NCBI RefSeq assembly: GCF_026340565.1
Contig: NZ_JAPEPB010000001.1
Coordinates: 620,001 to 684,000 of the forward strand
Source: Kitasatospora sp. NBC_01287
GTDB lineage: Bacteria > Actinomycetota > Actinomycetes > Streptomycetales > Streptomycetaceae
Reading direction: 5' to 3'
DNA length: 64,000 nt
The translations under genes were made by a program, and so were the position numbers. This document shows, piece by piece, positions 8,415-16,904 of the stretch. Position 1 is the first letter of the stretch. Each line of letters starts with the position of its first letter. The notes below the pieces were generated by a model that saw only the letters and a list, made by a program, of their open reading frames with translations, was not told the DNA's origin and ran no database searches.

Positions 8415-9395
8415 ATGGACCTGATGCCCCATCAGACCGGCCCGCCCAGCGGCCCACCCAACGGCCCGCCCGTCGGCCCACCCGTCGGCCCACGCCACCA
8501 ACGCTTGCGCCGCGCGCTGCGCGTGCGCCAACGCCGGCTGGTCATGACGGCGGTATCGGCGCGCGCCCGGACGGAGCGGCGCCTGCCGGTGCTGACCACC
8601 CTGACCGAGCGGCTGGTCACCGCGAACGTGCTGGACTCCGCCACCCGACTGGCCGCCCAGCTCTTCCTGACCACCGTGCCCCTGCTCTTCGCGCTGGCCG
8701 CCTTCGCCCCGCAGAGCGTGCGCGACCAGATGCTCGACTCGCTGCGCGAGGTCTTCGGGCTCAGCGGCAACGCGGCCCAGCAGCTGCGCGACCTGGCCAG
8801 CGGGGGCACCCACGACGAGGAGTTGCGCGAGACCACCGGCCTGATCGGCGCCCTGATGGCGGTGCTCTCCGCGACCAGCTGCAGCCGGGCGATGACCCGC
8901 ACCTGCCAGCGGGCCTGGCGACTGCCGAACGCCCCGGTCCGGCTGACCGCCTGGCGCTGGCTGGCCTGGGTGCTCAGCTGGCTGGCGATCCTGATCCTGC
9001 AGGGGCCGCTGCGGTCCGGCTTCGGGGTGGGGCTCTGGCTCGGCGTACCGGTGACCTTCGTGGTGAGCACCTGCGTCTGGTGGTGGACCCAGCACCTGCT
9101 GCTGGCCGCCCGCAAGCCGTGGCTGCCACTGCTGCCGGCCGCCCTGCTGACGGCCGCCTGCACCTCCGCGCTCTCCCTGACCGCCCGCCTCTACATGTCC
9201 AGGGCGCTCAACCGCAGCCTGGCCGAGTACGGGTCGCTGGGGCTGGTGCTCACCATCCTGACCTGGCTGATCGTCTTCTGTACGACGATCACCGTCACCA
9301 TCACCGCCGGCGCCGTGCTCGCCCAGGAGCCGCCGCTGAACCAGCTGCTCGGCGTCGAGCAGTTGCCCCCGGCCCCTCGCGAGGGCGGCAGCTGA
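8415..9395 (+). CDS. YihY/virulence factor BrkB family membrane protein
   Basis: Polytopic membrane protein of 326 residues with the YihY/BrkB layout: a long basic N-terminal region, an amphipathic stretch (LTERLVTANVLDSATRLAAQLFLT), then five or six transmembrane helices, including the conserved LFALAAFAPQSVRDQ and VLTILTWLIVFCTTI segments. The family is old and widespread but has no agreed function; it is not a proven ribonuclease. The first 30 residues are a Gly-Pro-rich repeat (GPPSGPPNGPPVGPPVGP) that could be spurious; the ATG at about residue 44 (MTAVSARAR) is a plausible alternative start. Confidence 0.8.
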   Translation: MDLMPHQTGPPSGPPNGPPVGPPVGPRHQRLRRALRVRQRRLVMTAVSARARTERRLPVLTTLTERLVTANVLDSATRLAAQLFLTTVPLLFALAAFAPQSVRDQMLDSLREVFGLSGNAAQQLRDLASGGTHDEELRETTGLIGALMAVLSATSCSRAMTRTCQRAWRLPNAPVRLTAWRWLAWVLSWLAILILQGPLRSGFGVGLWLGVPVTFVVSTCVWWWTQHLLLAARKPWLPLLPAALLTAACTSALSLTARLYMSRALNRSLAEYGSLGLVLTILTWLIVFCTTITVTITAGAVLAQEPPLNQLLGVEQLPPAPREGGS

Positions 9396-9417
9396 CACCG
9401 CGTCGACCCCCGCCCGC

Positions 9418-9837
9418 GTGGACGTGCGTTCGCTGCTGACGGCCGGTCAGCGGCACGTCCGACCGTCGACCGACCCGATGCTTCCCACCGGTGGCCGGCT
9501 TACCGGGGCGACCCCGCAAGCGGCCCGAGTCCCTTCTCGGCCACAAGGGGTACGACAGCAGGCGGACGCCCGGCGAGAGCTGATCAGGCGCCGGATCCTG
9601 CCCGTCATCTCCCGATGTGGAGAGCCGGACATCCGCGGCCTCGGGAAGCTCCGCGTGGCGACCTGCTGGGTGGTCGGGGGATACGTCGGCAATGCCGGCG
9701 ACGTGTGGTACCGCACTGCGGATTTGCGCTTCAGCGGCGGCGGGGACTTCTACGTGGGGGCTGCCTATACCTTCGCACCGTATGTGGACTACGCGGCGGC
9801 GTTCCACAACGTGCCCGGCGTGCCCCACTGCGTCTGA
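9418..9837 (+). CDS. hypothetical protein, possibly a 5'-truncated remnant
   Basis: I do not recognise this frame. The last 65 residues look like real protein (WVVGGYVGNAGDVWYRTADL and a short Tyr/Gly-rich tail ending PGVPHC), somewhat like the C-terminal halves of small secreted actinobacterial proteins. The first 70 residues are Arg/Pro-rich and have no signal peptide, which suggests that the true 5' part was lost. A strong hairpin begins 19 bp after the stop, as expected for a real transcription unit. The gene sits beside a broken IS630-type transposase, so disruption by past transposition is plausible. Confidence 0.35.
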   Translation: MDVRSLLTAGQRHVRPSTDPMLPTGGRLTGATPQAARVPSRPQGVRQQADARRELIRRRILPVISRCGEPDIRGLGKLRVATCWVVGGYVGNAGDVWYRTADLRFSGGGDFYVGAAYTFAPYVDYAAAFHNVPGVPHCV

Positions 9838-9855
9838 ACCTGCCGGTAGACACAC

Positions 9856-9891
9856 AGCGGCCCCACGCACCGGATGGTGCGCGGGGCCGCT
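9856..9891 (+). terminator. strong hairpin, rho-independent-type terminator without a U-run
   Basis: Two 16-base arms (AGCGGCCCCACGCACC at 9856-9871 and its near-complement at 9876-9891) flank a GGAT loop, with one mismatch. It lies 19 bp past the stop at 9837. Streptomycete terminators often lack a clear U-tract, so this is a good candidate. Confidence 0.8.
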
Positions 9892-10040
9892 GATCGGCCG
9901 CACGCTGATCCGCAGGACAGCGGCAATCTCCGCGGTCTTCTGCCCGCCCTTGAAACGAAACGCTCCACGGCCTGAAGCCGTAAGCGCTCCCACATGGTTC
10001 TCTCGGCATCGGCCGGCCCGCCGCCGTGCGCGTACCTCAC
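9891..10040 (-). pseudogene. IS630-family transposase N-terminal fragment, frameshifted
   Basis: On the minus strand two adjacent frames together spell the N-terminal helix-turn-helix of an IS630-type transposase. The first frame reads ERTMWERLRLQAVERF (about 9957-9997). About one codon later a different frame continues FKGGQKTAEIAAVLRISVRP (about 9895-9954), which matches the usual pattern of an ERxx..RLxAxxxF helix followed by G..KTAEIAxxLRVSxRS. A frameshift separates them, and the sequence stops at the hairpin at 9856-9891. No catalytic DDE part remains. This is a scar, not an active element. Confidence 0.55.
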
Positions 10041-10127
10041 ACCCCGGGGTTACGGGTGCCGGCATCCAGCTGTCAGGCGAACGGCACCGACATCACTCAA
10101 TCAAGTTCACTTGAACTGCTCAGCGGT
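10041..10127. other. spacer in the degenerate region
   Basis: Visibly less GC-rich than its surroundings. It holds a small inverted repeat AGTTCA-CT-TGAACT and no convincing gene. Confidence 0.4.
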
Positions 10128-10600
10128 TCAAGCGGAGCAGGGGATGTAACCGCCGACGGCGTAGGCCGTGGTGATCCCATAGGAAAACGCTCCGCACGGG
10201 CCGTTCTGGCGTATCCCGACGAGGATGGTGTGCTGGGCGTCGCTGAAGAAATCCACGGCATACTCGGAGCCCGAGCCTATCTGGGGCTTGGCGTGCGCTT
10301 CGGCTGCCTGCCCGGTCAAGCCCCGAAGTCGCGTGATCGCGGCCAGGATCGCCTTGTTGCGCTGTCGGCGAAAGCCGGGCAGCACATATCGCTGAGCAGC
10401 GAGATCGCCGTCCGGGGCGGTGGAACCGTGTTGCCGGGTTCTGGCAGCGCGCTGGTCCTTGCTTCCGGCTGCCCGGCCGCCGAACTGCTGGACGGCCCGG
10501 TGGCCGACACCGCGCAGCGTCCCGGCCGACCCATGAGCCGGGCCGTGGTTGAGGGAGAGCAGCCGAGAGAGCGCAGCTGAGGGACCGTCATCACTATGAA
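10128..10600 (-). pseudogene. possible degenerate gene, unknown
   Basis: An open minus-strand frame ends at 10128. The C-terminal 45 residues look protein-like (EYAVDFFSDAQHTILVGIRQ, then NGPCGAFSYGI and AVGGYIPCSA), while the upstream part is low in typical protein composition and other frames are equally open. No good ribosome binding site is visible. I read it as a decayed small gene of unknown role next to the IS630 scrap. It could be a short secreted protein whose start I cannot place. Confidence 0.3.
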
Positions 10601-10606
10601 GATATG

Positions 10607-10621
10607 ATCGTGATTCACGAT
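10607..10621. promoter_or_regulatory. operator-like inverted repeat upstream of the PaaK-like gene
   Basis: ATCGTGATTCACGAT is a perfect 7-bp inverted repeat around a single central base, in a short AT-rich stretch (10590-10630) that stands out from the GC-rich surroundings. It ends 20 bp before the ATG of the ligase gene, so it is well placed to bind a repressor. No regulator gene is adjacent. Confidence 0.5.
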
Positions 10622-10641
10622 GATCTTCAAAGGTGAATGTC

Positions 10642-11940
10642 ATGACTGACCCTCAGATAACCAGTCCCTCCGCAGCTCCCGGCGCCCGGATCGCCGAACT
10701 CGTCCGCTTCGTGCGGACCGCCTCCCCCTTCTACCGCGAGCACTACGCGGACCTCCCCGAGGACGTCGCGGACCTCCCCGCGCTGCCGCTGATCGACCAC
10801 GCCGCCTTCTGGGGCTCGCACGGGATCACCGACAGCCGGGTGCTGACCGGGACGCACCGGGACGGCATCGTCTTCAAGACCGGCGGCACCACCGGGGCAC
10901 CCCGGGTCTCCTTCTACACCCGCGAGGAGTGGCGGGCGATGGCCCGCCGGTTCGGCGACGGGCTGCCGGCCGCCGGGCTGCGGGCGGGCGACCGGGTGGC
11001 CAACCTGTTCTACGCCGGGGAGCTGTACTCCAGTTTCGTCTTCACGCTCAACCTGCTCCAGGAGGCGCCGATCCCCACGGTGCAGCTGCCGATCGCCGGC
11101 GCCGCCCCGCTGGAGTACGTGATCGCCACCCTGCGGGACTTCGCGGCGACCGTGCTGACCGCGCCGCCCACCTCGCTCTGCCGCCTCGCCCGCGAGGTGG
11201 TGGACACGGTGGGCGAACTGCCCGGCATCCGCCTCGCGCTCTTCAGCGGCGAGGCCTTCTACCCGGACCAACTGGCCCTGATGGCCCAGGCGTTCCCCAA
11301 CTGCGCGGTCCGCTCGATCGGCTACGCGAGCGTGGACGCCGGCATCCTGGCCGGCCCGGTTGCCGGCGAGCCGGACGCCCGGGTGCACCAGGTCTTCAGC
11401 CCCGACAAGGTGGTGGAACTGCTCGACCCCGAGACCGGCGAGGCGATCGAGGAGCCGGGCCGCCCGGGCCGGGTCGTCGCCACCGACCTGGCCCGCCGGC
11501 TGATGCCGATGATCCGCTACCCCGTCGGCGACCTCGCCGAGTGGGTCGACTTCCCACAGCGCCGGTTCCGCCTGCTGGGTCGCTCCGAGGAGGGCGCCCG
11601 GGTCGGCCCGGTCACCGTCTACCTGGAGGACCTGCGCGCCCTGGTGGCGGGCCTGGACACCGAACGGCGGGTGGACGGGGTGCAGATCGTGCTCCGGCAC
11701 CACGGCGGGCTCGACCAGCTGGTCCTCCGGCTGGCCGACAACACCGCGCAGGCCGACGGACGCAGCTTCCTGGAGTGCCGGCTCACCGAGGAACTCGCCG
11801 ACTCCCGGCCGATGTTCGCCGACCACGTCGTGCGCGGCCTGATCCACCCGCTCGCCGTGGAGTGGGTCGCCGCGGACGGCCTGAGCATCAACCCGCGCAC
11901 CGGCAAGGCGATCCGCCTGCTGGACGAGCGCCTGGGCTGA
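10642..11940 (+). CDS. PaaK/LuxE-type adenylate-forming enzyme
   Basis: 432-residue ANL-superfamily ligase, predicted to activate a carboxylic acid with ATP and pass the acyl group to a thiol. The phosphate-binding loop is TGGTTGAPRVS (about 80-90). Further family blocks are LFYAGELYSSF, RSIGYASVDAGI (about 223-240) and YPVGDLAEW. It resembles the small PaaK-like proteins such as EhpF, which activate aromatic acids for reduction, more than true phenylacetate-CoA ligase. The ATG at 10642 has AAAGGTGA 5 bases upstream; a GTG 9 bases earlier is less well placed. It is homologous to the C-terminal half of the LuxC fusion 1.3 kb downstream, so both may belong to one acid-to-aldehyde pathway. Confidence 0.8.
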   Translation: MTDPQITSPSAAPGARIAELVRFVRTASPFYREHYADLPEDVADLPALPLIDHAAFWGSHGITDSRVLTGTHRDGIVFKTGGTTGAPRVSFYTREEWRAMARRFGDGLPAAGLRAGDRVANLFYAGELYSSFVFTLNLLQEAPIPTVQLPIAGAAPLEYVIATLRDFAATVLTAPPTSLCRLAREVVDTVGELPGIRLALFSGEAFYPDQLALMAQAFPNCAVRSIGYASVDAGILAGPVAGEPDARVHQVFSPDKVVELLDPETGEAIEEPGRPGRVVATDLARRLMPMIRYPVGDLAEWVDFPQRRFRLLGRSEEGARVGPVTVYLEDLRALVAGLDTERRVDGVQIVLRHHGGLDQLVLRLADNTAQADGRSFLECRLTEELADSRPMFADHVVRGLIHPLAVEWVAADGLSINPRTGKAIRLLDERLG

Positions 11941-12024
11941 CCCGGGGCCTCCGGGGAGCGGTCGGTTTCGGTGGCACCCCGGGGCCGCCGGCCGCCGTCG
12001 GTGGCACCGGCTACTGTGCCGGTC

Positions 12025-13131
12025 ATGTCCGACGATCCGCGGGATGGCAGCCGGCGTGGTGGACCCACCGCGACGGGCGACTGGTTGACGGGTCCGGGGC
12101 TCCTGGCGGACCCGGATCAGGAGGGGCTGCCGGGGCAGCCGCGGCAGGCGGCGGGTGCGGGCGCCTCGCGGGGGTGGCAGGTCGCGTGGGCGACCGGCGG
12201 CCGGGTGCCCGGTCACGACGCCGAGGTGCGGGCGGTGGCCGCGGCGGTGCTGGACGGCCGCCCGGTCGCCGTCACCGGCAGCGCCGACTCGACGGTGCGG
12301 ATCTGGGACCTCGCCACCGGCGAGCGGCTCGGCGGACCGCTGTGGGGCCACACCGGCGAGGTCTGCGCGGTGGCAACGGCCCTGGTGGGCGGCCGGCTTG
12401 TCGCGGTCACCGGGAGCAGCGACCAGAGTGTGCGCAGGTGGGACCTGGCCACCGGCCAACGACTGGGTGGCCCGCTGAACGCCTACGACGGCGGGGTGTC
12501 GGCGGTGGCCGTGGCGGAGCGGGCGGGCCTGCCGATCGCCGTCAGCGGCGGTGTGGGCCGGACGGCCCGGGTGTGGGACCTGGCCACCGGCGAGCAGGCG
12601 GGTGCGCCGTTGACCGGCCACACGGGGTGGGTGCAGGCGGTGGCGACCACGGTACTGGACGGCCGGCCCGTCGCCGTCACCGGCAGCGGGGTCCGCCGCG
12701 GGATGGTTCGGGTGTGGGACCTGGCCACCGGCAGGCAGCTCGGCAGGCCGCTGAGCGGCCACACCGGCCCGGTGTGCGCGCTGGCGACGGCGGTGCTGGA
12801 CGGCCGACCGGTCGCCGTGAGCGGTGGCGAGGACGCGACGGCGCGGGTGTGGGACCTGGCGGCCGGGAAGCCGGTCGGCGAGCCCCTGACAGGGCACTCC
12901 GACCGGGTCTGGGCGGTGACGACGGCGGTGCTGGACGGCCGCGTCGTGGCCGTCACCGGCAGCCGCGACGGCACGGTGCGGTTCTGGGAGCCGGCCACGG
13001 GCGGGCAGCTCGGGGAGGCCCTGGTCCTCCCGGGCGTCCGCGCGCTCGCCGCGGCGCCGGGTGGCCGGCTGCTGGTCGGCCGGCTGCTGGTCGGTTTCGG
13101 CGACGAGGTCGCGCTCCTGGCCCACCGCTGA
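12025..13131 (+). CDS. WD40-repeat protein
   Basis: 368-residue protein made of about seven WD40 blades after a roughly 55-residue polar N-terminus. Each blade follows GH-x-VxAVA-x-LDGRPVAVTGS-x-D-TVRxWDLATG, with a period near 43-45 residues, and the DNA repeats are almost as similar as the protein repeats, which points to recent internal duplication or gene conversion. No signal peptide, kinase or protease domain is fused, so a cytoplasmic scaffold is the simplest reading. It lies between the stand-alone ligase and the converging LuxC operon; whether it scaffolds those enzymes is speculation. Start at the ATG at 12025; no strong ribosome binding site is visible. Confidence 0.85.
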   Translation: MSDDPRDGSRRGGPTATGDWLTGPGLLADPDQEGLPGQPRQAAGAGASRGWQVAWATGGRVPGHDAEVRAVAAAVLDGRPVAVTGSADSTVRIWDLATGERLGGPLWGHTGEVCAVATALVGGRLVAVTGSSDQSVRRWDLATGQRLGGPLNAYDGGVSAVAVAERAGLPIAVSGGVGRTARVWDLATGEQAGAPLTGHTGWVQAVATTVLDGRPVAVTGSGVRRGMVRVWDLATGRQLGRPLSGHTGPVCALATAVLDGRPVAVSGGEDATARVWDLAAGKPVGEPLTGHSDRVWAVTTAVLDGRVVAVTGSRDGTVRFWEPATGGQLGEALVLPGVRALAAAPGGRLLVGRLLVGFGDEVALLAHR

Positions 13132-13150
13132 CCGGCGGGCCACAGGTGCG

Positions 13151-13177
13151 GGGGGGCGAGGGCAGCCGCCGCCCCCC
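13151..13177. terminator. hairpin between converging genes
   Basis: An 8-bp GC stem (GGGGGGCG at 13151-13158 with its complement at 13170-13177) lies between the WD40 stop and the LuxC-fusion stop. A perfect palindrome CTGACGCGTCAG (13184-13195) overlaps the latter's stop codon. It probably serves both directions. Confidence 0.5.
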
Positions 13178-13191
13178 GGCACCCTGACGCG

Positions 13192-15735
13192 TCAGCGGTT
13201 GCGCTCGCGCAGGTCCAGTACCTCGCGGAGCTTGCCGCTGGCCGCCGTGCGCTCGAAGGCGTCCGCCGGCACGGACTCGACGCGCAACTCCACCAGGCGG
13301 TCCCGCTCGACCGCCGCCGCCAGCTCGACATAGCCGTCAAGGAAGGCGCGGGACGCCGCCGCGCTGTCGAACACGCCGTCCTCGGAGCTTTCCAGACGGA
13401 CCGTCAGCCACTCGTCGCCGCCCTGCTCGTCGAGCACGATCTGCAGGGCGCCGCGGTGGCCGAGCACCTCCTCGGCCACCGCGGTGAAGCGGCGGTAGTT
13501 GAGGAAGTGGCTGCCGCTGCGGAAGATGTCACCGAAGCGGCCCAGCAGTTCGAAGCGCGGGGTGCGCCGCCCGCACGCGCACTCCCCCGCGACCCAGCGG
13601 CCCAGATCGCCGATCTCGTAGCGGTCCAGCCGCTGGCCGCGCCGGGTGTGGGCGGTGAAGACCAGTCGACCCGCCTCGCCGATCGGGGCCGGGCGGTCCG
13701 TGTCCAGGTCCAGGATCTCCAGCGTCTGCAGCCCGCTGAACAGGTGGTGCACCCGGGCCGGGGCGTGCTCGCACTGGTAGCCCAGCGGCCCCGCGTCCAC
13801 GCTGCCGTAGGCGGCCGAGCGGACCAGCTCGACGCCGAACTCCTCGCGCAGCCAGTCCTGCTGGGCCTGCGGGAAGTGCTCGCCGCCGAAGAAGACCTTG
13901 CGCACGCCCCGGTAGGCGCGCAGCTCCGCCGCACCCTCGGTGAAGACCCGCAGCAGGTAGTTCGGCATGCCGAAGACGGTGTCCACCCGGTGCTCGACGA
14001 TCGAGCGGGCGACCAGCGCGTGGTCGTCCTGGGCCGCCATCGGGAACTGCACCGCCTGAAGGGTCTCCAGCACCGAGTAGAAGCTGAGGAACCCGCCGTA
14101 GAGCTGCCCGCCGAAGAAGAGGTTCATCGCCCGGTCGGTGCGCGGCTCGAAGCCCGCGGCGAGCAGGCCCTCGGCACCCGACCGCATGTGCTCGTGATAG
14201 TCGTCCCAGGCGAAGGCGGAGAGCTTGGGCGCGCCCGAGCTGCCGCCGCTGCGGAAGAAGACCTCGGCGCGGCGCAGGTCTCCCTGCAGCTGCTCGAACT
14301 CGGTCTTGGCCGTCACCTCCACCTGGGGCGGGGTCAGTTCGCGGGCACCGACCAGGTCGTCCAGGCAGGCGTCGGCGGTGAACCGCCCGTCCAGCTGGAC
14401 GTCCACCCGGCGGCTGTAGCGCTGCAGCGCGTAGACGCCGTCGTGCGGCTCGCCGTCGTAGGAGCCGAGCATCCCGCCGGGGACGGTGACCCGCTGCGCG
14501 CCGGCCGCCAGCACCTGGCCGGCCAGCAGGGCGGTGTCGGCCCGCTCCGCGCCGATGCCGACCGTCTGCAGGTAGCGGCGCATCGGGCGCAGCACCTCCA
14601 GGATCCGGGTGCGGGGCAGCGGCTTGACCCAGACCGTGCGGTGCAGCGGGGAGGCGCGCAGCGCGCTGCGCAGGTCGGCCAGCACGTGCCAGCTGCCGTC
14701 GGGGGCGGCGTGCACCCGGGTCAGGCCCAGGTGCTCCTCCAGCCCGGCCACGATGACGGTGTTGCTGATCTCCGCACTCTCCAGCAGCTCCGGCTCGCGC
14801 GGTGCGAGGTCGGCGACCGCCTCGGCCAGCACGGCGGCGAACCGCTCGGCGAAGGCGAAGACCTGCTCCGGGTCCTCGGTGTCCAGGTAGACCAACTGCG
14901 GGCTGGAGCAGGCCTGCTGGTCCAGGCGGCAGATGTCGGCGGCGATGCCGCGCAGCGCGGCCGGCTCGGCCCAGGCGTCCGCGGTCAGGTAGGCGAAGGA
15001 GAGCTTGGGCCCCCAGTCGACCAGCCGGCAGCCGGCCGGCACCAGAGCGGCCACCCCGGCCAGCGCCTCCTCGCCGCCCCAGGCGGCGACCGCGTCGGCG
15101 GGGGCCAGCAGCGCGGCCAGCCAGGCCGTGCGGCTGGAGGAGAAGGCCAGCACGATCGTCCGGGCCGCGATCGCCCCGCTCGGGTCGAGCTCGGCCAGCT
15201 CAGCCAGCAGCAGCTGGGTGAAGTGCGAACTCCCGCTGGTCTTGGCCGCGTTGACATTGCCCGCGAGCAGGCCCTCGATCACACTGAGCGCCCCGGCGGC
15301 GGGCGCGTTGCCCGGCGCGACGTGCACCAGCAGTCCGACCGGCAGCCAGCCCTCGAAGATCTCCCGGCGGAAGTCGAAGCGGGCCAGGCGGCCCGGGTCG
15401 ATCCCGCCCAGCTCGCGCATCAGCTTGGCTTCCAGGGCCTCGCGGTCCAGCGCCTCGGCGATGTCGGCCAGGGTCCGCTCGGTCTCGGCGGCGGATATCT
15501 GATGAAGCGTCAGTTCCTCGGTGAGCAGCTTGGTCTGACGGCTCGCCGGATCGCGCAGCGCGGCGGCGAGCCGGTCGCAGGCGGCGAGCACGGTCAGCGG
15601 GCCCAGCCGCGGCTCGGCCAGGACGGCGCGCACCCGCTCGTCGAGTGCCGTCAGCCGCCGCTCGGCCTCGGCGTCGTCGACGAACTCGCCCTGCCAGTAG
15701 TGGACGCGCTGGTCAGGAGAAGGAGCAGTGGTCAC
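13192..15735 (-). CDS. LuxC acyl reductase fused to a PaaK-like ligase domain
   Basis: 847-residue two-domain protein. Residues 1-445 are an acyl-CoA/acyl-thioester reductase of the LuxC family: the nucleophile Cys276 sits in the motif QQACSSPQ, preceded by LPVGLLVHVAPGNAPAAGAL (about 131-150) and KTSGSSHF (165-172) of the aldehyde-dehydrogenase-like fold. Residues 455-847 are a PaaK-like adenylate-forming domain with RSGGSSGAPKLS (495-506), AAYGSVDAGPLGYQ (about 635) and a CxCGR-type loop (GECACGRRTP). Together they would activate an acid and reduce it to an aldehyde on one chain, analogous to the separate EhpF/EhpG or LuxE/LuxC pairs. GTG start, preceded by AAGGGGA, overlaps the LuxE stop by GTGA, so the two are translationally coupled. 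Confidence 0.85.
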   Translation of the reverse strand: MTTAPSPDQRVHYWQGEFVDDAEAERRLTALDERVRAVLAEPRLGPLTVLAACDRLAAALRDPASRQTKLLTEELTLHQISAAETERTLADIAEALDREALEAKLMRELGGIDPGRLARFDFRREIFEGWLPVGLLVHVAPGNAPAAGALSVIEGLLAGNVNAAKTSGSSHFTQLLLAELAELDPSGAIAARTIVLAFSSSRTAWLAALLAPADAVAAWGGEEALAGVAALVPAGCRLVDWGPKLSFAYLTADAWAEPAALRGIAADICRLDQQACSSPQLVYLDTEDPEQVFAFAERFAAVLAEAVADLAPREPELLESAEISNTVIVAGLEEHLGLTRVHAAPDGSWHVLADLRSALRASPLHRTVWVKPLPRTRILEVLRPMRRYLQTVGIGAERADTALLAGQVLAAGAQRVTVPGGMLGSYDGEPHDGVYALQRYSRRVDVQLDGRFTADACLDDLVGARELTPPQVEVTAKTEFEQLQGDLRRAEVFFRSGGSSGAPKLSAFAWDDYHEHMRSGAEGLLAAGFEPRTDRAMNLFFGGQLYGGFLSFYSVLETLQAVQFPMAAQDDHALVARSIVEHRVDTVFGMPNYLLRVFTEGAAELRAYRGVRKVFFGGEHFPQAQQDWLREEFGVELVRSAAYGSVDAGPLGYQCEHAPARVHHLFSGLQTLEILDLDTDRPAPIGEAGRLVFTAHTRRGQRLDRYEIGDLGRWVAGECACGRRTPRFELLGRFGDIFRSGSHFLNYRRFTAVAEEVLGHRGALQIVLDEQGGDEWLTVRLESSEDGVFDSAAASRAFLDGYVELAAAVERDRLVELRVESVPADAFERTAASGKLREVLDLRERNR

Positions 15736-16904
15736 GAGGTCCCCTTGAGCAGTTCGGCGGCGGCGATGGCGCAGCTGCGGTTGCGGCTGAGTCCGGCCCG
15801 CCCGTGCACGGCGAACCAGGGCGTGGGCAGGCCGCAGCCGCACTCCTCGGGCGCGTGCTGCGAGACCAGATCGCCCATCAGGACGGACTGGGCCGGCACC
15901 GAGGTGATGTAGGGCGAGACGAACTGCGCGTAGCCGCGCTCGCCGTGGCCCAGCGGTGCGAGCGTGCGCACGTCGCGGACCAGCAGCCGCGACCAGGTCG
16001 GCACGTGCAGGCGGTGGTTGGCGCACTCCATGTAGAGCACCGAGTGCTCCACCGCGCCGTAGCCGTCCCGGATCCGCTCGTCCGGGATGCCCAGCTGGTC
16101 GTGGATCCGCCGGTACAGCTCCGGCTTGGCGACCTGCTTGTCGGCGTGGCCCTTCCAGCCGCCGCCGAAGACCACCAGCGACTTGGGGTGCAACTCGATC
16201 GGCGGCAGGCCCAGTTCGCGCATCCGGTCCAGGGTGAAGGAGAGGAAGGCGGGGAACCCGAGGATGCGCACCGGGGCGCCCTCCTCGGCGTAGCGCAGCA
16301 GCGCCCGCACGCAGCCGAAGGGGTCGAACTCGTGACCGCTGCCGGTGTGCTTGAGCGCGTACTCGACCGAGCGGACCGGGGCGAAGTGGCACAGGTACTC
16401 GTCGGTGAACGAGGTGCCGAGGTTCAGGCCCGGCCGGGGCTGGTAGTTGGAGAGCAGGTAGTTGACCGGCTCGTCCTCGCCCAGCCAGCCGTAGGAGTCG
16501 AAGACCCGGGCGACCATCCGCTGTCCGTTGCGCAGCGTCCACTCGTCGAAGAACATCTGCGACTTCTGGCCGGTGGTGCCGGAGGAGGTCACATGGAGCT
16601 TGACGTCCTGCTCGGGGATCGAGACCACTTCGTGCGCCTTGAAGAAGTTGGCGTGCACGAACGGCAGTCGGGCCAGGTCGGCGACGGACTCCAGCGGCTC
16701 CTTGGCCGCCTCGCTCGCCGCCCAGAGCTTGGCGAAGAACGGGGAGCGGGCAGCGTGCCAGGCGTTGGACTCGTTCATCGCGAGGGCGAAGAGCCGGTCG
16801 TTCTCGGCGGAGACCGCGTAGGGCTCGGCGAGGTCGCAGAGCCGCTGGACGTGCGGGAGGGCCCCGGGGTCCGGAACCCGGACCGGGGCAAGGTAGTCGC
16901 TCAC
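15732..16904 (-). CDS. LuxE-like acyl-protein synthetase
   Basis: 390-residue member of the LuxE family, which adenylates an acid and holds it as a thioester for LuxC to reduce. The ATP loop is HVTSSGTTGQKSQMF (about residue 108). Further blocks are LGTSFTDEYLCHF, FGGGWKGHADK and RIRDGYGAVEHSV. A Cys 13 residues from the C-terminus (RNRSCAIAAAELL) matches the position of the acyl-carrying Cys of luminous-bacterial LuxE. The GTG start overlaps the GNAT stop (GTGA). Unlike lux operons there is no LuxD thioesterase or luciferase here, so the acyl donor must come from elsewhere and the aldehyde must have another use. Confidence 0.85.
   Translation of the reverse strand: MSDYLAPVRVPDPGALPHVQRLCDLAEPYAVSAENDRLFALAMNESNAWHAARSPFFAKLWAASEAAKEPLESVADLARLPFVHANFFKAHEVVSIPEQDVKLHVTSSGTTGQKSQMFFDEWTLRNGQRMVARVFDSYGWLGEDEPVNYLLSNYQPRPGLNLGTSFTDEYLCHFAPVRSVEYALKHTGSGHEFDPFGCVRALLRYAEEGAPVRILGFPAFLSFTLDRMRELGLPPIELHPKSLVVFGGGWKGHADKQVAKPELYRRIHDQLGIPDERIRDGYGAVEHSVLYMECANHRLHVPTWSRLLVRDVRTLAPLGHGERGYAQFVSPYITSVPAQSVLMGDLVSQHAPEECGCGLPTPWFAVHGRAGLSRNRSCAIAAAELLKGTS

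Noticed and set aside
7410..9398. Minus-strand frame extending the monooxygenase upstream to about 1277 residues
   Set aside because: It crosses the TetR and BrkB genes in antisense and is low complexity; the ATG at 7409 with GAGGAG gives the normal N-terminus.
10026..10580. Plus-strand 184-residue frame in the degenerate region
   Set aside because: No ribosome binding site or recognisable motif; it is antisense to an equally weak frame.
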